A DNA stretch of 64,000 bases, from positions 18,199-82,198 of IMG/VR virus record IMGVR_UViG_3300042453_002018. One strand, written 5' to 3'. The translations under genes were made by a program, and so were the position numbers. Positions 33,168 to 40,238 of this stretch are shown piece after piece. Every line of letters starts with the position of its first letter. Within the stretch, counting starts at the first letter, position 1. Origin of the DNA: a virus. Under the pieces are notes generated by a model. That model was not told where the DNA came from, made no database searches, and saw only the letters and a program-made list of their open reading frames with translations.

Positions 33168-33436
33168 ACGAACGAATTCGAGAACTTTCTGAACAGGCTG
33201 AAAAATATGCTGATGATAACTTTAGAGGCGAGCCTACCTGGTCGGAAGCATTTGAGTTAAAATTTGCCGAGTTGATAATACAAGAATGTGCCGCTTGCTG
33301 TGGTTCACAAGCCGATAAGCGAAACATTCGAAAGCGTTTTGGACTTTCAGTTGAGTCCAATGTACAATACGAAGCACCACCAATTTACGGCTCAGTAACC
33401 AGCCAATACACCCGAGAGTATAATATACCAAAATGA
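33164..33436 (+). CDS. MNERI-family small protein
   Basis: 90 residues: MNERIRELSEQAEKYADD ... LKFAELIIQECAACCGSQ, then a longer Tyr-rich tail. ATGA-coupled to its paralogue on each side, forming a tandem of three. Confidence 0.6.
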   Translation: MNERIRELSEQAEKYADDNFRGEPTWSEAFELKFAELIIQECAACCGSQADKRNIRKRFGLSVESNVQYEAPPIYGSVTSQYTREYNIPK

Positions 33437-33651
33437 ACGAACGAATAAGAGAATTAGGCAGGCAGGTTGGATTCTACATGGAAAATATGCATCCTGGTGG
33501 TTTTCCTAATGAAAATTTATTGGCGATAGAAAAGTTTGCTGAGTTGATTATACAGGAATGTGCTAATCTTTTTCCGTTGACATTTACGGACGAACAGTAC
33601 CAGCGTAGAATTGATAAGACTATACTAAAACATTTCGGAGTTGATCAATGA
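33433..33651 (+). CDS. MNERI-family small protein
   Basis: 72 residues: MNERIRELGRQVGFYMEN ... EKFAELIIQECANLFPL. Third of the tandem. Confidence 0.6.
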   Translation: MNERIRELGRQVGFYMENMHPGGFPNENLLAIEKFAELIIQECANLFPLTFTDEQYQRRIDKTILKHFGVDQ

Positions 33652-33818
33652 ACGAAAATGATATAGTTTACCGATTGCGAAAACGAGCAGAGATTCGCCG
33701 TCAAATACCTGACCGCAAGTCTGTGCAAGAAAACAAGCCCGACAGGATAGCAGACCTGTTAGAAGAGGCTGCGAATGAAATAGACCGTCTGCGTGAATAT
33801 AAGGACCTAACTAAATGA
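33648..33818 (+). CDS. Small helical protein
   Basis: 56 residues; C-terminal helix IADLLEEAANEIDRLRE is a common ending of small phage proteins. Overlaps by ATGA on both sides. Confidence 0.55.
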   Translation: MNENDIVYRLRKRAEIRRQIPDRKSVQENKPDRIADLLEEAANEIDRLREYKDLTK

Positions 33819-34030
33819 TGGATATTTTCGTACCCGTTCTCTGGATTTGTATTAATGCGAACTGTGAATTTATGCAGGCTGAACAACACTATACCAGAGA
33901 GTCCGAGTGTAAACAACAAATTGACAAGCAAAAAGTTAAGATTAAAAAACTAGCCAGAGAAGCCAGAAGTCAAGTTGATACCCTTGAGGGTACCTGTATT
34001 TCCGTATCTATTCGAAAGAGTATGATATGA
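33815..34030 (+). CDS. Small exported-type Cys protein
   Basis: 71 residues: weakly hydrophobic N-terminus (IFVPVLWICINANC), Glu/Cys helix (TRESECKQQIDKQK) and TCISVSIRK. Similar layout to the gene at 27539. Confidence 0.45.
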   Translation: MMDIFVPVLWICINANCEFMQAEQHYTRESECKQQIDKQKVKIKKLAREARSQVDTLEGTCISVSIRKSMI

Positions 34031-34233
34031 ATACAAAAGATGAAGATAAGTGTATCAAAGCGGTTCGTGATGGAATGAAAGAAGGTATTATACCCATGTC
34101 GCTGACACCCGAGATGGAAAAATTGTTTAGGCTGGTGTATCGGCTAGGGTATAAACAAAGCACGATTGACCGTATGGAAAAAGAACTGAAACCCGACTTA
34201 GGTTATAGCCGCGTGGGATTAGAAAACGCATGA
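34027..34233 (+). CDS. Hypothetical protein
   Basis: 68 residues, helical and charged (MEKLFRLVYRLGYKQSTIDR). Not recognised; ATGA-coupled. Confidence 0.5.
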   Translation: MNTKDEDKCIKAVRDGMKEGIIPMSLTPEMEKLFRLVYRLGYKQSTIDRMEKELKPDLGYSRVGLENA

Positions 34234-34478
34234 ACACAACAACAGAAATTCTGACAATCCTTCAAGAAGAGGCTGCTGAGGTAATCCAGGTAGCATCCAA
34301 GATACACCGCTTTGGACACCGCCCTGACAATATGAAAAAACTAGCAGAGGAACTAGGTGATCTCCAATGTATGATCGACCTGTGTATAGAACACCAGCTA
34401 GTTGATGAAGCGATGCTCCAGATATATGCAAAAGACAAGCGCCATAAACTCAAAACATGGAGTAATATACCTGTATGA
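34230..34478 (+). CDS. MazG-like nucleotide pyrophosphohydrolase
   Basis: 82 residues. All-alpha NTP-PPase motif: LQEEAAEVIQVASKIHRFG then KKLAEELGDLQCMIDL (EExxE ... ExxD), the Mg-binding helices. Phage MazG-like proteins hydrolyse dNTPs or (p)ppGpp-related nucleotides and may tune host stress signalling or dNTP pools. Confidence 0.75.
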   Translation: MNTTTEILTILQEEAAEVIQVASKIHRFGHRPDNMKKLAEELGDLQCMIDLCIEHQLVDEAMLQIYAKDKRHKLKTWSNIPV

Positions 34479-34600
34479 GAGCGATACTTCTACTGCTACT
34501 CCTCACCAGCTGTACACCAAAAACTACAATGATCCGCGTATTGCCAGAAACACAAAATCTCAACCATTGTCTAAAGAACAACAAAATAGTCTGTAATTAA
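34475..34600 (+). CDS. Tiny lipoprotein
   Basis: 41 residues: MRAILLLLLLTSC is a minimal lipoprotein signal with lipobox LTSC (Cys13); mature peptide of 29 residues has two more Cys. ATGA-coupled to the MazG-like gene. Confidence 0.55.
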   Translation: MRAILLLLLLTSCTPKTTMIRVLPETQNLNHCLKNNKIVCN

Positions 34601-34603
34601 GGC

Positions 34604-34632
34604 TTGACAATTCTACCATTTCCAGCTATCAT
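34604..34632 (+). promoter_or_regulatory. Early promoter
   Basis: TTGACA, 17-base spacer, TATCAT, in front of ATG 34667 with AAGGAG. Confidence 0.7.
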
Positions 34633-34666
34633 AATCCTGTAATGAATGAATAAGGAGTTAGTTATT

Positions 34667-34855
34667 ATGAAAGTTGTGAATTCTTCGGTGTATCTAGATT
34701 CGGTTCGTGCATATTTGACAATGCCTAAAGATATAGGTTTTGACTATATGGAAACACTAGTCGAAGAAATTTCTGATGCTGAGTGTATAACATGGACTGA
34801 AGCTTATGAGTTTTTCGGTGCTATGTGTGACAAAGTTATAATGGAAAAGTGGTGA
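34667..34855 (+). CDS. Hypothetical acidic protein
   Basis: 62 residues (MKVVNSSVYLDSVRAYLTMP ...). AAGGAG site 12 bases upstream. Unknown. Confidence 0.55.
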   Translation: MKVVNSSVYLDSVRAYLTMPKDIGFDYMETLVEEISDAECITWTEAYEFFGAMCDKVIMEKW

Positions 34856-34860
34856 TCAAA

Positions 34861-35022
34861 ATGACCAAAGTCTTTATTGTTGTTGATATGTCAGAAGGTA
34901 TGTCACCAGGGACAGTCCTGCGTGTATTTGCAAAGTATGATGATGCCCTAGTATATGGCGAAGATTTGCTGTTTGACGGTGTGGTGAACGAGTTTGACAT
35001 ATATGAGCGTGAGGTGTACTAA
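34861..35022 (+). CDS. Hypothetical small protein
   Basis: 53 residues (MTKVFIVVDMSEGMSPGTVL ...), alpha/beta. Follows the previous gene by five bases; stop is followed by a GTGTGA-rich untranslated stretch (35028-35070). Confidence 0.5.
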   Translation: MTKVFIVVDMSEGMSPGTVLRVFAKYDDALVYGEDLLFDGVVNEFDIYEREVY

Positions 35023-35203
35023 ATGTGTGGGTGTGAAAAAGTGTGAAATTGTGTGAAATTGTGTGATGCAAACGCACTAGTGATGGGATACCAAAAATGC
35101 GTGTATTTATGTGTGCCTAAATCCATCACCTAAGCGCCGATGATCCGCAGAGTCGTGCGAAAATAGCAACACACCGCGCCGCACACAAAACGCAAAATAC
35201 CGC

Positions 35204-35232
35204 TTGACAATTGCCGCAATGCCAGTTACCAT
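35204..35232 (+). promoter_or_regulatory. Early promoter
   Basis: TTGACA, 17-base spacer, TACCAT; leader TGTGATGAGATGAATTGGAG before ATG 35264. The 180 bases upstream (35023-35203) contain no gene that I can support. Confidence 0.7.
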
Positions 35233-35263
35233 TTGTCTGTGATGAGATGAATTGGAGATTGAG

Positions 35264-35350
35264 ATGATTGCGATTTTTGTACTGTTTGCTGTGATTGCTG
35301 TGTGGGGTGTTCTGGCTGCTGCCCCTGGTGCTGTTACTACTCTAGGTTAA
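35264..35350 (+). CDS. Tiny membrane peptide
   Basis: 28 residues, one hydrophobic helix (IAIFVLFAVIAVWGVLAAA). GGAG upstream and first after a strong promoter, so probably expressed. Confidence 0.5.
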   Translation: MIAIFVLFAVIAVWGVLAAAPGAVTTLG

Positions 35351-35354
35351 TAAA

Positions 35355-35447
35355 ATGGAAACGATTGAAATTGTGTTCTGTATAGCCGCTCTGGTGGGTG
35401 GTGTGTATATTGTCATTGATGCAATGATTGATAGAGGTGAACTGTAA
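35355..35447 (+). CDS. Tiny membrane peptide
   Basis: 30 residues, one helix (IEIVFCIAALVGGVYIVI). TAATG overlap with the next gene. Confidence 0.45.
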   Translation: METIEIVFCIAALVGGVYIVIDAMIDRGEL

Positions 35448-35707
35448 TGAGAACGAAAACTCTGGTACCTGGAATGAAAAATACTGATAATATCCGCATT
35501 CGGTTCTGTGATGCTGATATCTCTGTGTATATGACGGTAAAGCAAGCGTTGGAAGGGTTCGGTAAAGTGGCGCATAGTATAGCGGTGGAGTCTGCGTTGA
35601 AGGCTCTAGGCGCTGCCAGGCGTGATCCTGGTGCTGCTGGAGTGGCTGCTGTGGGTCTAGCAGGTAACTGGCATGGCGTGGCACTACAAGTTGATTACTA
35701 CGCATAA
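35447..35707 (+). CDS. Hypothetical protein
   Basis: 86 residues, Ala/Gly-rich C-terminal half (ALKALGAARRDPGAAGVAAV). Not recognised. Confidence 0.5.
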   Translation: MRTKTLVPGMKNTDNIRIRFCDADISVYMTVKQALEGFGKVAHSIAVESALKALGAARRDPGAAGVAAVGLAGNWHGVALQVDYYA

Positions 35708-35717
35708 GGAAAATTGT

Positions 35718-35906
35718 ATGTTTACAGAAAAACAACTAGCCGCTGCTTACAAGAAATTCAAAGGTAAAGTCGTAGTTGCTGAAATGGAAAAACCCAGACC
35801 CTCTGAGAAAACTTTCCGAAATAACAAGTATTCCGTCTTTAACCGTGGACGTATGGCCAGTCAATTCGGAAAAGGTGGTACGTATTCCTTCGTCGAAAAA
35901 ATCTAA
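35718..35906 (+). CDS. Small basic protein
   Basis: 62 residues, Lys/Arg-rich (AAAYKKFKGKVVVAEMEKPR). Start at 35718 preferred because AAGGA precedes it. Unknown. Confidence 0.5.
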   Translation: MFTEKQLAAAYKKFKGKVVVAEMEKPRPSEKTFRNNKYSVFNRGRMASQFGKGGTYSFVEKI

Positions 35907-35911
35907 TGATT

Positions 35912-35948
35912 ACCGCAGAAAAAGCTTGACAGAATTCTGCGGTTTTTG
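35912..35948 (+). terminator. Intrinsic terminator overlapping a promoter
   Basis: ACCGCAGAA (35912-35920) pairs with TTCTGCGGT (35935-35943), then TTTTG. The 14-base loop contains the TTGACA -35 box of the next promoter, so one element ends the upstream transcript and starts the next. Confidence 0.65.
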
Positions 35949-35954
35949 TATAAT
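35926..35954 (+). promoter_or_regulatory. Strong early promoter within terminator
   Basis: TTGACA, 17-base spacer, TATAAT (35949-35954). Leader has GATATGGAGATTGTG before ATG 35984. Confidence 0.8.
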
Positions 35955-35983
35955 GCTTTTGTGCTGATGATATGGAGATTGTG

Positions 35984-36151
35984 ATGTATACCTGTGATGG
36001 AAGAAAATTCAAGACGCTGAGAGCCGCTGTTGCGTATGCTACAAAAACATTCGTTAAGACGGGTGTTAAGACTTTTACCATTGAGCCTGTGGTGGTATTG
36101 AACAAGACACCTGGTTATATTGCTTATCTTGCAAATGGGATGAAATTATGA
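35984..36151 (+). CDS. Hypothetical basic protein
   Basis: 55 residues (MYTCDGRKFKTLRAAVAYAT ...). GGAG site upstream, ATGA overlap with next gene. Confidence 0.5.
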   Translation: MYTCDGRKFKTLRAAVAYATKTFVKTGVKTFTIEPVVVLNKTPGYIAYLANGMKL

Positions 36152-36282
36152 TTATCCGACGTGAAACGATTAATGAGATTGCTACTCTGAAGTACCTTGG
36201 CTACCCTGTGTGGCGTATTGCAGAGTTGATGAAAATTCCTGTAGCAGATATTACTGCTGCGATTAAAGCATGGAGACTGTAA
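36148..36282 (+). CDS. Small HTH-like protein
   Basis: 44 residues resembling a helix-turn-helix (EIATLKYLGYPVWRIAELMK then IPVADITAAIKAW). Could be a transcription or DNA-binding factor; similar in size and logic to the gene at 36705. Confidence 0.5.
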   Translation: MIIRRETINEIATLKYLGYPVWRIAELMKIPVADITAAIKAWRL

Positions 36283-36464
36283 TGAAATATGCACAAGCAC
36301 TATTTACTGATGCTGATGTAGCCGAAGCGACACATGGTATGGGTGCGACCGTACTGAAACCGCGTAAAGCAAAACGTACCGCAATGCGCGTAAAGTCCAG
36401 TAAGGGCTTTGTAAAAGGTACGAGTGGGTTTGCAATGGGATATCCGCGTAAGACGTTTGTATAA
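36282..36464 (+). CDS. Small basic protein
   Basis: 60 residues, TAATG-coupled. N-terminal helix then very basic part (KPRKAKRTAMRVKSSKG). Its 3' end contains the first copy of a 13-bp repeat (AATGGGATATCCG) that recurs at 36485. Confidence 0.5.
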   Translation: MKYAQALFTDADVAEATHGMGATVLKPRKAKRTAMRVKSSKGFVKGTSGFAMGYPRKTFV

Positions 36465-36497
36465 GTGAAAACCGACTTTTGTATAATGGGATATCCG
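36434..36497 (+). repeat. Short direct duplication
   Basis: AATGGGATATCCG occurs exactly at 36434-36446 and 36485-36497; both copies lie near a TTTGTATAA string, giving an imperfect 51-base period. Looks like a recent local duplication spanning the end of one gene and the intergenic space. Confidence 0.6.
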
Positions 36498-36517
36498 AGC
36501 AAAAAATTTGACTAAAA

Positions 36518-36733
36518 ATGACTAAAAAAACGACCTTTTCAAATACAGATATAGCAAGTGCAGTTGATGCATTTACCGCAAACTGCACCACCGTGACCAG
36601 AGTGATGCCTGGCACAAGCAAGCATGGAGTAATTACTGAGTTGGTGCTACCTGGTACCACTCCACGTGAGTACACACCTAAACTAATACCCGAAAAGGAC
36701 TACAATGGGCCAGATGAAAAATATAGTAATTGA
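36518..36733 (+). CDS. Hypothetical protein
   Basis: 71 residues, Thr-rich (MTKKTTFSNTDIASAVDAFT ...). No strong ribosome site. Unknown. Confidence 0.45.
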   Translation: MTKKTTFSNTDIASAVDAFTANCTTVTRVMPGTSKHGVITELVLPGTTPREYTPKLIPEKDYNGPDEKYSN

Positions 36734-36866
36734 TATCCTAGAGATGTATCAGAGAGGGTATAGCATATATGAAATTGCAAACTACCACGAAATGCGGCAA
36801 GAGTCCGTTGTAAGTGTGATTGAGACTTACGGTGGATATGCGGCGGAAGGGCTGTTCTTTGCTTGA
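36705..36866 (+). CDS. Small HTH-like protein
   Basis: 53 residues with VIDILEMYQRGYSIYEIANY ... SVVSVIETYGG, a resolvase/sigma-like HTH typical of tiny phage DNA-binding proteins. Overlaps the gene before by 29 bases and the next promoter at its end. Confidence 0.5.
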   Translation: MGQMKNIVIDILEMYQRGYSIYEIANYHEMRQESVVSVIETYGGYAAEGLFFA

Positions 36867-36891
36867 CAAAGTGGTGCACCCATGATACACT
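36863..36891 (+). promoter_or_regulatory. Early promoter
   Basis: TTGACA, 17-base spacer, TACACT. Unlike the other early promoters it is followed by a long (about 175-base) untranslated leader. Confidence 0.7.
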
Positions 36892-36897
36892 AGAGAG

Positions 36898-37072
36898 GTG
36901 CTACCGGGCAGTCTAAGTCGATAATTGCGCGTCACGTTACTTGCGCTCTAGTGTGGCAAAAGCTACAATCAAAGGAACATGCTATTCGGAAGCAACCTTA
37001 TCGAACGAAAAGTCGAATTGCTCTATTCGGTCGCACCAAAATTTTTTTTCTGGCCAAAAACTGCACAATACT
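36898..37072 (+). ncRNA. Long structured leader or small RNA
   Basis: About 175 untranslated bases between the promoter and ATG 37073. Contains the 7-bp hairpin GTCGAAT / ATTCGGT (37013-37042 region) followed within ten bases by eight Ts, an attenuator-like layout. No coding start with a ribosome site inside. Confidence 0.35.
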
Positions 37073-37399
37073 ATGCCTGTCGTATACAACACACCTCTGA
37101 TGGACACCGCGGCTGCACCAGCTGCTTCGGAAGTAAAGCCTGCTGATTCGCTGGATGCAAATGAGGTTATCGTACCAGCTCCCGCACTTATCAGCACGAC
37201 ACCGAAGTTAGAAATCTTCGAAGGCTTTCCAGACATAAAGATTCCATCACTAGAGCATGGAAATGGTGATGCAAGTTTCGGCACAACACTCATTGCAATT
37301 CTGATATGTTTGTGGATTGCAAAGTTGATTTTGGGGCTGATACCGCGGTTTCTGCTGATTGGTATCGGAATTGCAATACTGTACACATTCATGCAATGA
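37073..37399 (+). CDS. Membrane protein
   Basis: 108 residues. Ala/Pro/acidic N-terminal half, then two hydrophobic helices (TTLIAILICLWIAKLILGLI and FLLIGIGIAILYTFM). Start at 37073 preferred over an upstream in-frame codon in the leader. Unknown function. Confidence 0.5.
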   Translation: MPVVYNTPLMDTAAAPAASEVKPADSLDANEVIVPAPALISTTPKLEIFEGFPDIKIPSLEHGNGDASFGTTLIAILICLWIAKLILGLIPRFLLIGIGIAILYTFMQ

Positions 37400-37539
37400 T
37401 TCTCATATTCTATATTCTTGTCTTTTTAGCAATCAATCTGTGCATCACGGTACTGCTGCGACACATTGGCGGTAACGATGGATGGATGGAGTGGTATCGG
37501 AGAAAATCGCTTAGGGAACCTCTTGACAAAGGTAATTGA
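37396..37539 (+). CDS. Small membrane protein
   Basis: 47 residues, one helix (ILIFYILVFLAINLCITVLL) and a basic tail. ATGA-coupled. Its 3' end contains the next promoter's -35 box. Confidence 0.5.
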   Translation: MILIFYILVFLAINLCITVLLRHIGGNDGWMEWYRRKSLREPLDKGN

Positions 37540-37551
37540 TTCGCTTATAAT
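37523..37551 (+). promoter_or_regulatory. Strong early promoter
   Basis: TTGACA, 17-base spacer, TATAAT, leader TGTTGAGAGTGAATGGAG before ATG 37582. Confidence 0.8.
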
Positions 37552-37581
37552 GAAGTCTGTTGAGAGTGAATGGAGAAAGAA

Positions 37582-37902
37582 ATGAAAGCAATTATTCTTA
37601 CGCAAGTTTATGAGAACTATGCGATCCGTGAAGACGGCACGGTTGGTAAGGGTGCAGATGCGTACTTCAAACCCAAGGGTGGCGATGAGTATGTGGTGCG
37701 GAATGTGACCGAAGATCAGGCATTCGAAATTCTCGAAAGAGTCGCTGGTCAAATTGAGAAATCGAATGACTACTATCAAGAGTTTATTGTCGATGTAAAG
37801 ATTGTCGAGGATGACTTTCTGACTGAGTATGAGTTGAATCAGTTGGAATGGGAAGGTAAGATTGTTTATCCACCGAAAGAAATTGAACTGGAGTTTGCAT
37901 GA
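37582..37902 (+). CDS. Conserved-looking phage protein
   Basis: 106 residues, alpha/beta (MKAIILTQVYENYAIREDGT ... KGGDEYVVRNVTEDQAFEIL). GGAG precedes the ATG at 37582. Unknown function. Confidence 0.55.
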   Translation: MKAIILTQVYENYAIREDGTVGKGADAYFKPKGGDEYVVRNVTEDQAFEILERVAGQIEKSNDYYQEFIVDVKIVEDDFLTEYELNQLEWEGKIVYPPKEIELEFA

Positions 37903-38099
37903 TGGATGCTGCGGACTTTCTGGATCGCGCTGAAAGATATGCCGCGGCGCGTGGTGATGAGAACTGGTTCAAAGAAGTGTACACTCGGTATCGTGAGTGG
38001 TACAATGTGTCGGACTCGGTATGGTGTGCGCTGACATGGCTGTACGATGAAGATTCAGCTCGGATGCTGAAATACAAATATTGTGATGCAAGAATATAA
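37899..38099 (+). CDS. Hypothetical protein
   Basis: 66 residues, Trp/Tyr-rich helical (FLDRAERYAAARGDENWFKE). ATG ATG start; ATGA-coupled. Confidence 0.5.
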   Translation: MMDAADFLDRAERYAAARGDENWFKEVYTRYREWYNVSDSVWCALTWLYDEDSARMLKYKYCDARI

Positions 38100-38110
38100 T
38101 GGAGAAGAAA

Positions 38111-38428
38111 ATGGTAAATGCTGACTTGGCTACTGCGCTGATTGGTTATAAAGATAACATCGTCGCAAATTATGTGAAATGGTGTGAAGATGCTGGCATC
38201 GCTGATATTGGTAAGTTTGGTATTGAGTTTGAGCCAGGGTCGAAGTACGTGAAAGTCGTGAAAGTTTCCTCTGGTGGTTCCCGCTCGGTACACTCTTTTG
38301 TCGAGAAAGAAAATGGTGCGATTTGGAAAGCAGCCAGCTGGAAAGCACCTGCGAAAAACTTCATTCGCGGTAATGTGTATGATGCATCGTCGTATACCAA
38401 TCGCCTTTCATGGACAGGTGTAGCATAA
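38111..38428 (+). CDS. Hypothetical protein
   Basis: 105 residues, start at 38111 with GGAG; beta-rich (FEPGSKYVKVVKVSSGGSRS). TAATG-coupled to the next gene. Appears related in style to the gene at 41427 (phage proteins with one Lys-rich strand pair). Confidence 0.5.
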   Translation: MVNADLATALIGYKDNIVANYVKWCEDAGIADIGKFGIEFEPGSKYVKVVKVSSGGSRSVHSFVEKENGAIWKAASWKAPAKNFIRGNVYDASSYTNRLSWTGVA

Positions 38429-38640
38429 TGATTGAAACATTCACACGTAAATCAAAGTTTACGGATCTCAAGCCCTATTGCCATTTTACCACAGATGATA
38501 CCGATTTTATGGAACTCTGTGAGTGGAACAATGGTGAAGGGTTTGATTTGATTATGGCTCTTGGTAAACGACTTCAAACATTTTCAATGACTTGGGGACA
38601 GTTTGAAGCACTCCAAGCACTAGCAGCCTATAGGGAATAA
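38428..38640 (+). CDS. Hypothetical protein
   Basis: 70 residues (MIETFTRKSKFTDLKPYCHF ...), alpha/beta. Unknown. Confidence 0.5.
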   Translation: MIETFTRKSKFTDLKPYCHFTTDDTDFMELCEWNNGEGFDLIMALGKRLQTFSMTWGQFEALQALAAYRE

Positions 38641-38641
38641 T

Positions 38642-38806
38642 ATGAACTATTCGTTTGTGGTAAAATGCACCGAGTGTGATGATGAACACTTGACATCCGA
38701 AGTGAAGTTTGATAATATAGAAGAAAACTTTTATGGAGAAGATGTGGCTTATTTTACCTGCCCTGTGACTGAAGCGGCTACACAAAGCCGCGTGTATCGC
38801 CTATGA
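38642..38806 (+). CDS. Small zinc-ribbon-like protein
   Basis: 54 residues with CTEC and one TCP further on; acidic. Starts one base after the previous stop; ATGA overlap with next. Confidence 0.5.
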   Translation: MNYSFVVKCTECDDEHLTSEVKFDNIEENFYGEDVAYFTCPVTEAATQSRVYRL

Positions 38807-39048
38807 GAGAATTCAAGTGGGAACGATACGGTGACAAATACTATTACTACGATTCGCTGACTGGTAAGATTGTCGGTGCAGTCAACAAGATAGCACTCCA
38901 AGAAGTTTGGATTGCTTTGGTCTATACGGGTGAATACTCTTTTACGATTCAAGATGAAAAACATCTGGGTCAGTATATCAATATGGATTTCGCAAAACGT
39001 GCAGCCGAGTTCTTTTGGGAACGTGAGAGTCGCACACTATTGGAATAA
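38803..39048 (+). CDS. Hypothetical protein
   Basis: 81 residues, Tyr/Glu-rich (WERYGDKYYYYDSLTGKIVG ... AKRAAEFFWERES). Unknown. Confidence 0.5.
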   Translation: MREFKWERYGDKYYYYDSLTGKIVGAVNKIALQEVWIALVYTGEYSFTIQDEKHLGQYINMDFAKRAAEFFWERESRTLLE

Positions 39049-39050
39049 AT

Positions 39051-39461
39051 ATGAGTCCTAAACTTGATGCCGATCTGTGTGAGCATTATCCACAAATTAT
39101 GATTGAACGACACCTCGGTGCAATGCAGACTGTAATGTGTTGGGGTTTTGAACATTCTGACGGATGGTACAATCTCCTTGATACTGCTATGCGGCTGGTT
39201 CAATCGCACATTGAAATGGAAAAACGCCGTGGTCATGAAATTGAGCAAGTGGTATTTGAACAAGTCAAAGAAAAGTTTGGTATGCTGACCATCTATCATC
39301 GTGGTGGTGATGACTACACAAATGGTGTGCTCCGCATGGCAGAAGAGATGAGCCGTCACACATGTGAAGAATGTGGTAACGTAGGCTATCCAACAAAGAC
39401 TGGTTGGATACGAACTCTGTGTGACAAGCACCACGGAGAACATGAAGAAAGAACCAAATGA
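39051..39461 (+). CDS. Phage protein with C-terminal zinc finger
   Basis: 136 residues. N-terminal helical region (MLTIYHRGGDDYTNGVLRMA conserved-looking) and C-terminal knuckle HTCEECGNVGYP ... LCDKHHGEH. Recurrent phage protein of unknown role. Confidence 0.6.
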   Translation: MSPKLDADLCEHYPQIMIERHLGAMQTVMCWGFEHSDGWYNLLDTAMRLVQSHIEMEKRRGHEIEQVVFEQVKEKFGMLTIYHRGGDDYTNGVLRMAEEMSRHTCEECGNVGYPTKTGWIRTLCDKHHGEHEERTK

Positions 39462-39607
39462 TAATGTTTATCATTAATTTATTTTTTATAGTTATATTCT
39501 GGAACATGGCCACTATAGCCGCTGACGAAGGTCGTGTGGGTTGGGCATGGGTATATTTGATTTTGTCTGCACTAAATGGTGCAGCATTGTGTGCATCTAT
39601 TTTTTAG
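39458..39607 (+). CDS. Small membrane protein
   Basis: 49 residues, two helices (MFIINLFFIVIFWNMATIAA and VYLILSALNGAALCASIF). ATGA-coupled. Confidence 0.5.
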   Translation: MIMFIINLFFIVIFWNMATIAADEGRVGWAWVYLILSALNGAALCASIF

Positions 39608-39616
39608 GAGAAACGT

Positions 39617-39775
39617 ATGAAAGAAGGAATTGTAGCGGGAATTGTATTTCTGTTGTTTTTTGCCATGATGTTTTCTGCAATGATCTATAGTGACACCATG
39701 AGAGTTCAATGCAGAGAAGCAGCAATCGCAAAAAATTATAGCGCAGTTGAAATTCAAGCAATCTGTCGCTGGTAA
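39617..39775 (+). CDS. Small signal-anchor protein
   Basis: 52 residues: helix IVAGIVFLLFFAMMFSAMIY then a short outer segment with two Cys (VQCREAA, AICRW). AGGAG eight bases before ATG. Confidence 0.5.
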   Translation: MKEGIVAGIVFLLFFAMMFSAMIYSDTMRVQCREAAIAKNYSAVEIQAICRW

Positions 39776-39789
39776 ATAAGGAGAACAAA

Positions 39790-40236
39790 ATGGCACAATG
39801 GATTATTCACCCAAGTTGGAAGAAGTCGCTGATTGAACGCCAGTATTATCACAAAGGTGATAATACGTTTATGACAGAAACTGGATGGCGTTGGGGTAGT
39901 TTTGAAGTAGAAACTGAAGACGAAAACGTACCAAACATTACTGCTGGTGATAATCTGTGGGACTGCGGCTATTCTGTTGAATTACTTGAAACGACCGATG
40001 GTTGTTGGGAAAGTCATGATATGGATGATTGTGATGAAGAAACTCAACAAATGCTTGAGGAGTTTTTTGAAGAGGGCAATAGTGCATACGATTTGGAAGA
40101 ACGAGAAGATTGGGTGCAAGGTGATAGTGAGATGATCATTGATTGTGATCCTATCTTTGAACGTGTCGATGGTCCAAACGCTGGCAAACGCTATGATGTT
40201 GATGGTAACGAAATCGTTGAAGGTCAGGAAAATTAA
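39790..40236 (+). CDS. Acidic phage protein
   Basis: 148 residues, strongly acidic (SHDMDDCDEETQQMLEEFFE), with several Trp. A GTAAATA motif precedes it (39772). AGGAG site. Acidic proteins of this kind can be DNA mimics, but I see no specific match. Confidence 0.55.
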   Translation: MAQWIIHPSWKKSLIERQYYHKGDNTFMTETGWRWGSFEVETEDENVPNITAGDNLWDCGYSVELLETTDGCWESHDMDDCDEETQQMLEEFFEEGNSAYDLEEREDWVQGDSEMIIDCDPIFERVDGPNAGKRYDVDGNEIVEGQEN

Positions 40237-40238
40237 TT

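Noticed and set aside
34402-34596. 64-codon frame overlapping the tiny lipoprotein gene
   Set aside because: No ribosome site; the other frame gives a clear lipoprotein signal and ATGA coupling.
35028-35070. Repeated GTGTGA/TGTGAAAT units, first suspected as a CRISPR-like or iteron array
   Set aside because: Units are too short and irregular, with no spacers; no CRISPR array was seen anywhere in the window.
36941-37072. N-terminal extension of the membrane protein into the leader
   Set aside because: No ribosome site, composition unlike the protein, and the hairpin/T-run favours an untranslated leader.
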